The notes under the pieces were generated by a model. It was not told the origin of the DNA, searched no databases, and saw only the letters and a list, made by a program, of their open reading frames with translations. The position numbers and the translations under genes were made by a program. Source: Solirubrobacteraceae bacterium (GTDB taxonomy: Bacteria > Actinomycetota > Thermoleophilia > Solirubrobacterales > Solirubrobacteraceae). Taken from it: a stretch of 7,448 nt of DNA. Where the stretch lies: positions 1 through 7,448 of the forward strand of contig JAICUS010000290.1 in assembly GCA_025935735.1 (NCBI GenBank), given 5' to 3'. This document shows positions 6,697 to 7,448 of this stretch, piece after piece. The stretch's first letter is position 1; every line of letters begins with the position of its first letter.

Positions 6697-6698
6697 CT
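6693..6698 (+). promoter_or_regulatory. Putative -10 element (TAGGCT) for leaderless rrf2-suf mRNA
   Basis: TAGGCT matches TANNNT and is followed by eight bases and then the ATG at 6707. There is no Shine-Dalgarno sequence in between. This is the layout expected for a leaderless transcript starting at or next to the ATG. No clear -35 hexamer is visible; the corresponding position falls in the end of the GC-rich hairpin. Confidence 0.45.
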
Positions 6699-6706
6699 TT
6701 ACCCCG

Positions 6707-7171
6707 ATGATCTTCACCACGAAGGCCGAGTACGGCGTCCGGCTGCTCATCCAGCTCGGGCGCTCCGAGGACGGCCGGCCGGTGTCGCTGAAGGCGATGG
6801 CCGCCGCCGAGGGGCTGCCGCTGGCGTACTGCGAGCGGATCGCGGCGCTGCTCAAGAAGGCCGAGCTGGTGGTGTCGACGCGCGGGGCGCACGGCGGCTA
6901 CGTGCTCGCGCGCCCGGCGTCGGAGATCACGATGGACCACGCGGTGCTCGCGCTCGAGGGCGCGATCGCCCCGATGGACTGCTTCCTCGACGACCACGAC
7001 GGCCGCGTGCAGTGCTCCCACGGCGACGACTTCGGGACCTGCGCCACCAAGCTGCTGTGGACGCGCGTGCAGATGGGCGTCATCCGGTCCCTGCAGCGCA
7101 CGACGCTGGCCGAGCTCGTCGAGTTCGAGACGCGCCATCCCGTCGCCCCCACTTCCGTCACCACCCCGTAA
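6707..7171 (+). CDS. Rrf2-family transcriptional regulator, probable Fe-S sensor of the suf operon
   Basis: A 154-residue Rrf2/IscR-family winged-helix protein. The N-terminus MIFTTKAEYGVRLLIQLG and the wing region STRGAHGGYVLARP (57-70) are diagnostic. The central helix-turn-helix spans about 27-52. The C-terminal half carries Cys92, Cys103 and Cys112, and the stretch CATKLLWTRV (112-121) matches the region that follows the last cluster cysteine in IscR. The three cysteines probably hold an Fe-S cluster, but the C-x10-C-x8-C spacing is wider than in IscR, NsrR or RirA. The IscR ligand His appears as Lys115, with His105 as a possible substitute. ATG 6707 is chosen because family members begin within a few residues of the T-T-K motif; a TTG at 6689 would read through the palindrome and -10 box. 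sufC follows after six bases, so it likely senses Fe-S status or oxidative stress and controls its own operon. Confidence 0.93.
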   Translation: MIFTTKAEYGVRLLIQLGRSEDGRPVSLKAMAAAEGLPLAYCERIAALLKKAELVVSTRGAHGGYVLARPASEITMDHAVLALEGAIAPMDCFLDDHDGRVQCSHGDDFGTCATKLLWTRVQMGVIRSLQRTTLAELVEFETRHPVAPTSVTTP

Positions 7172-7177
7172 GGACAC

Positions 7178-7448
7178 ATGGCCGAGCTCCAGATCAAGAA
7201 CCTGCACGTCACCGCGGCGGACAAGCAGATCCTCAAGGGGGTCGACCTGCACGTCCGCCCCGGCGAGTTCCACGCGCTGATGGGCCCCAACGGGTCCGGC
7301 AAGTCCACGCTCGCGAACGCGATCATGGGTCACCCGAACCTCGAGGTGACCGAGGGCCAGATCCTCTTCAACGGGGAGGACATCACGGAGGCCGACCCGG
7401 ACGAGCGCGCCCGGGCGGGCCTGTTCATGGCGTTCCAGTACCCGGTCG
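7178..7448 (+). CDS. sufC: Fe-S cluster assembly ATPase SufC (5' part only)
   Basis: SufC is the ABC-type ATPase of the SufBCD scaffold, which builds Fe-S clusters in the cytosol. The 90 visible codons begin [21 protein letters not shown]. They contain Walker [10 protein letters not shown] at residues 36-44, the SufC-type stretch [22 protein letters not shown] (48-69, with the family-typical MGHP), and the Q-loop FQYPV with Gln87. The family is about 250 residues long, so roughly 160 residues including the ABC signature and Walker B lie beyond the right edge. The ATG follows the rrf2 stop by six bases, and AAGGA overlapping that stop serves as ribosome binding site, indicating one operon. sufB/sufD and sufS-like genes are expected further right but are not seen here. 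Confidence 0.96.
   Translation, partial: MAELQIKNLHVTAADKQILKGVDLHVRPGEFHALMGPNGSGKSTLANAIMGHPNLEVTEGQILFNGEDITEADPDERARAGLFMAFQYPV

Noticed and set aside
6689..6706. Upstream TTG start adding six residues to the Rrf2 protein.
   Set aside because: It has no ribosome binding site and would place the palindrome and -10 box inside the coding region. Rrf2 proteins normally start just before the T-T-K motif, as with ATG 6707.
6383..7333. Minus-strand open frame antisense to rrf2 and sufC.
   Set aside because: It lies opposite two well-supported genes and shows no domain; it is a GC-driven shadow.

Overview
The window is a very GC-rich stretch of bacterial chromosome. Codons end almost always in G or C. 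It carries a SARP/BTAD-type regulator fused to a large ATPase, an Rrf2 regulator next to sufC, and promoter-like sequences that suggest leaderless mRNAs. Together these point to an actinobacterium. The mixed SARP/cyclase-like/ATPase regulator reminds me of soil Thermoleophilia (Solirubrobacterales), but that placement is an inference and there is no rRNA or marker gene here to settle it.

Layout. Positions 1-6290 are read from the minus strand and 6460-7448 from the plus strand, so the two halves diverge from a roughly 170-base spacer. From that spacer leftwards on the minus strand: (1) a 30-codon ORF with a perfect Shine-Dalgarno sequence that reads as a bare signal peptide; (2) a 1285-residue regulator made of an OmpR-type winged helix, a BTAD domain, a class III cyclase-like domain that has lost its catalytic residues, a STAND/AAA ATPase and a TPR-rich C-terminus; (3) a 181-residue cupin protein with a strong palindrome just upstream; (4) typA/bipA, the ribosome-associated GTPase, which runs off the left edge. 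Rightwards on the plus strand: (5) a 54-residue Arg-rich small protein with a good Shine-Dalgarno sequence; (6) a strong 13-bp hairpin; (7) an Rrf2-family, probably Fe-S sensing, regulator; (8) sufC, the Fe-S assembly ATPase, which runs off the right edge.

How the genes relate. rrf2 and sufC are 6 bases apart and almost certainly form the start of a suf operon. The Rrf2 protein is the likely repressor or sensor of that operon. A 17-bp palindrome overlapping its putative -10 element is the obvious candidate operator. On the other side, the SARP-ATPase gene is followed 51 bases later by the cupin gene, with a dyad between them, so the cupin is a candidate target or co-transcribed partner. typA follows the cupin after 27 bases and is probably a housekeeping neighbour.

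The parts that best repay attention are the dead cyclase domain inside the SARP regulator, the signal-peptide-only ORF directly upstream of that regulator, the leaderless-type starts of the SARP and rrf2 genes with palindromes at both putative promoters, and the atypical cysteine spacing in the Rrf2 protein. I see no tRNA, rRNA, CRISPR array, insertion sequence or prophage gene. No stretch over 300 bases lacks a gene.
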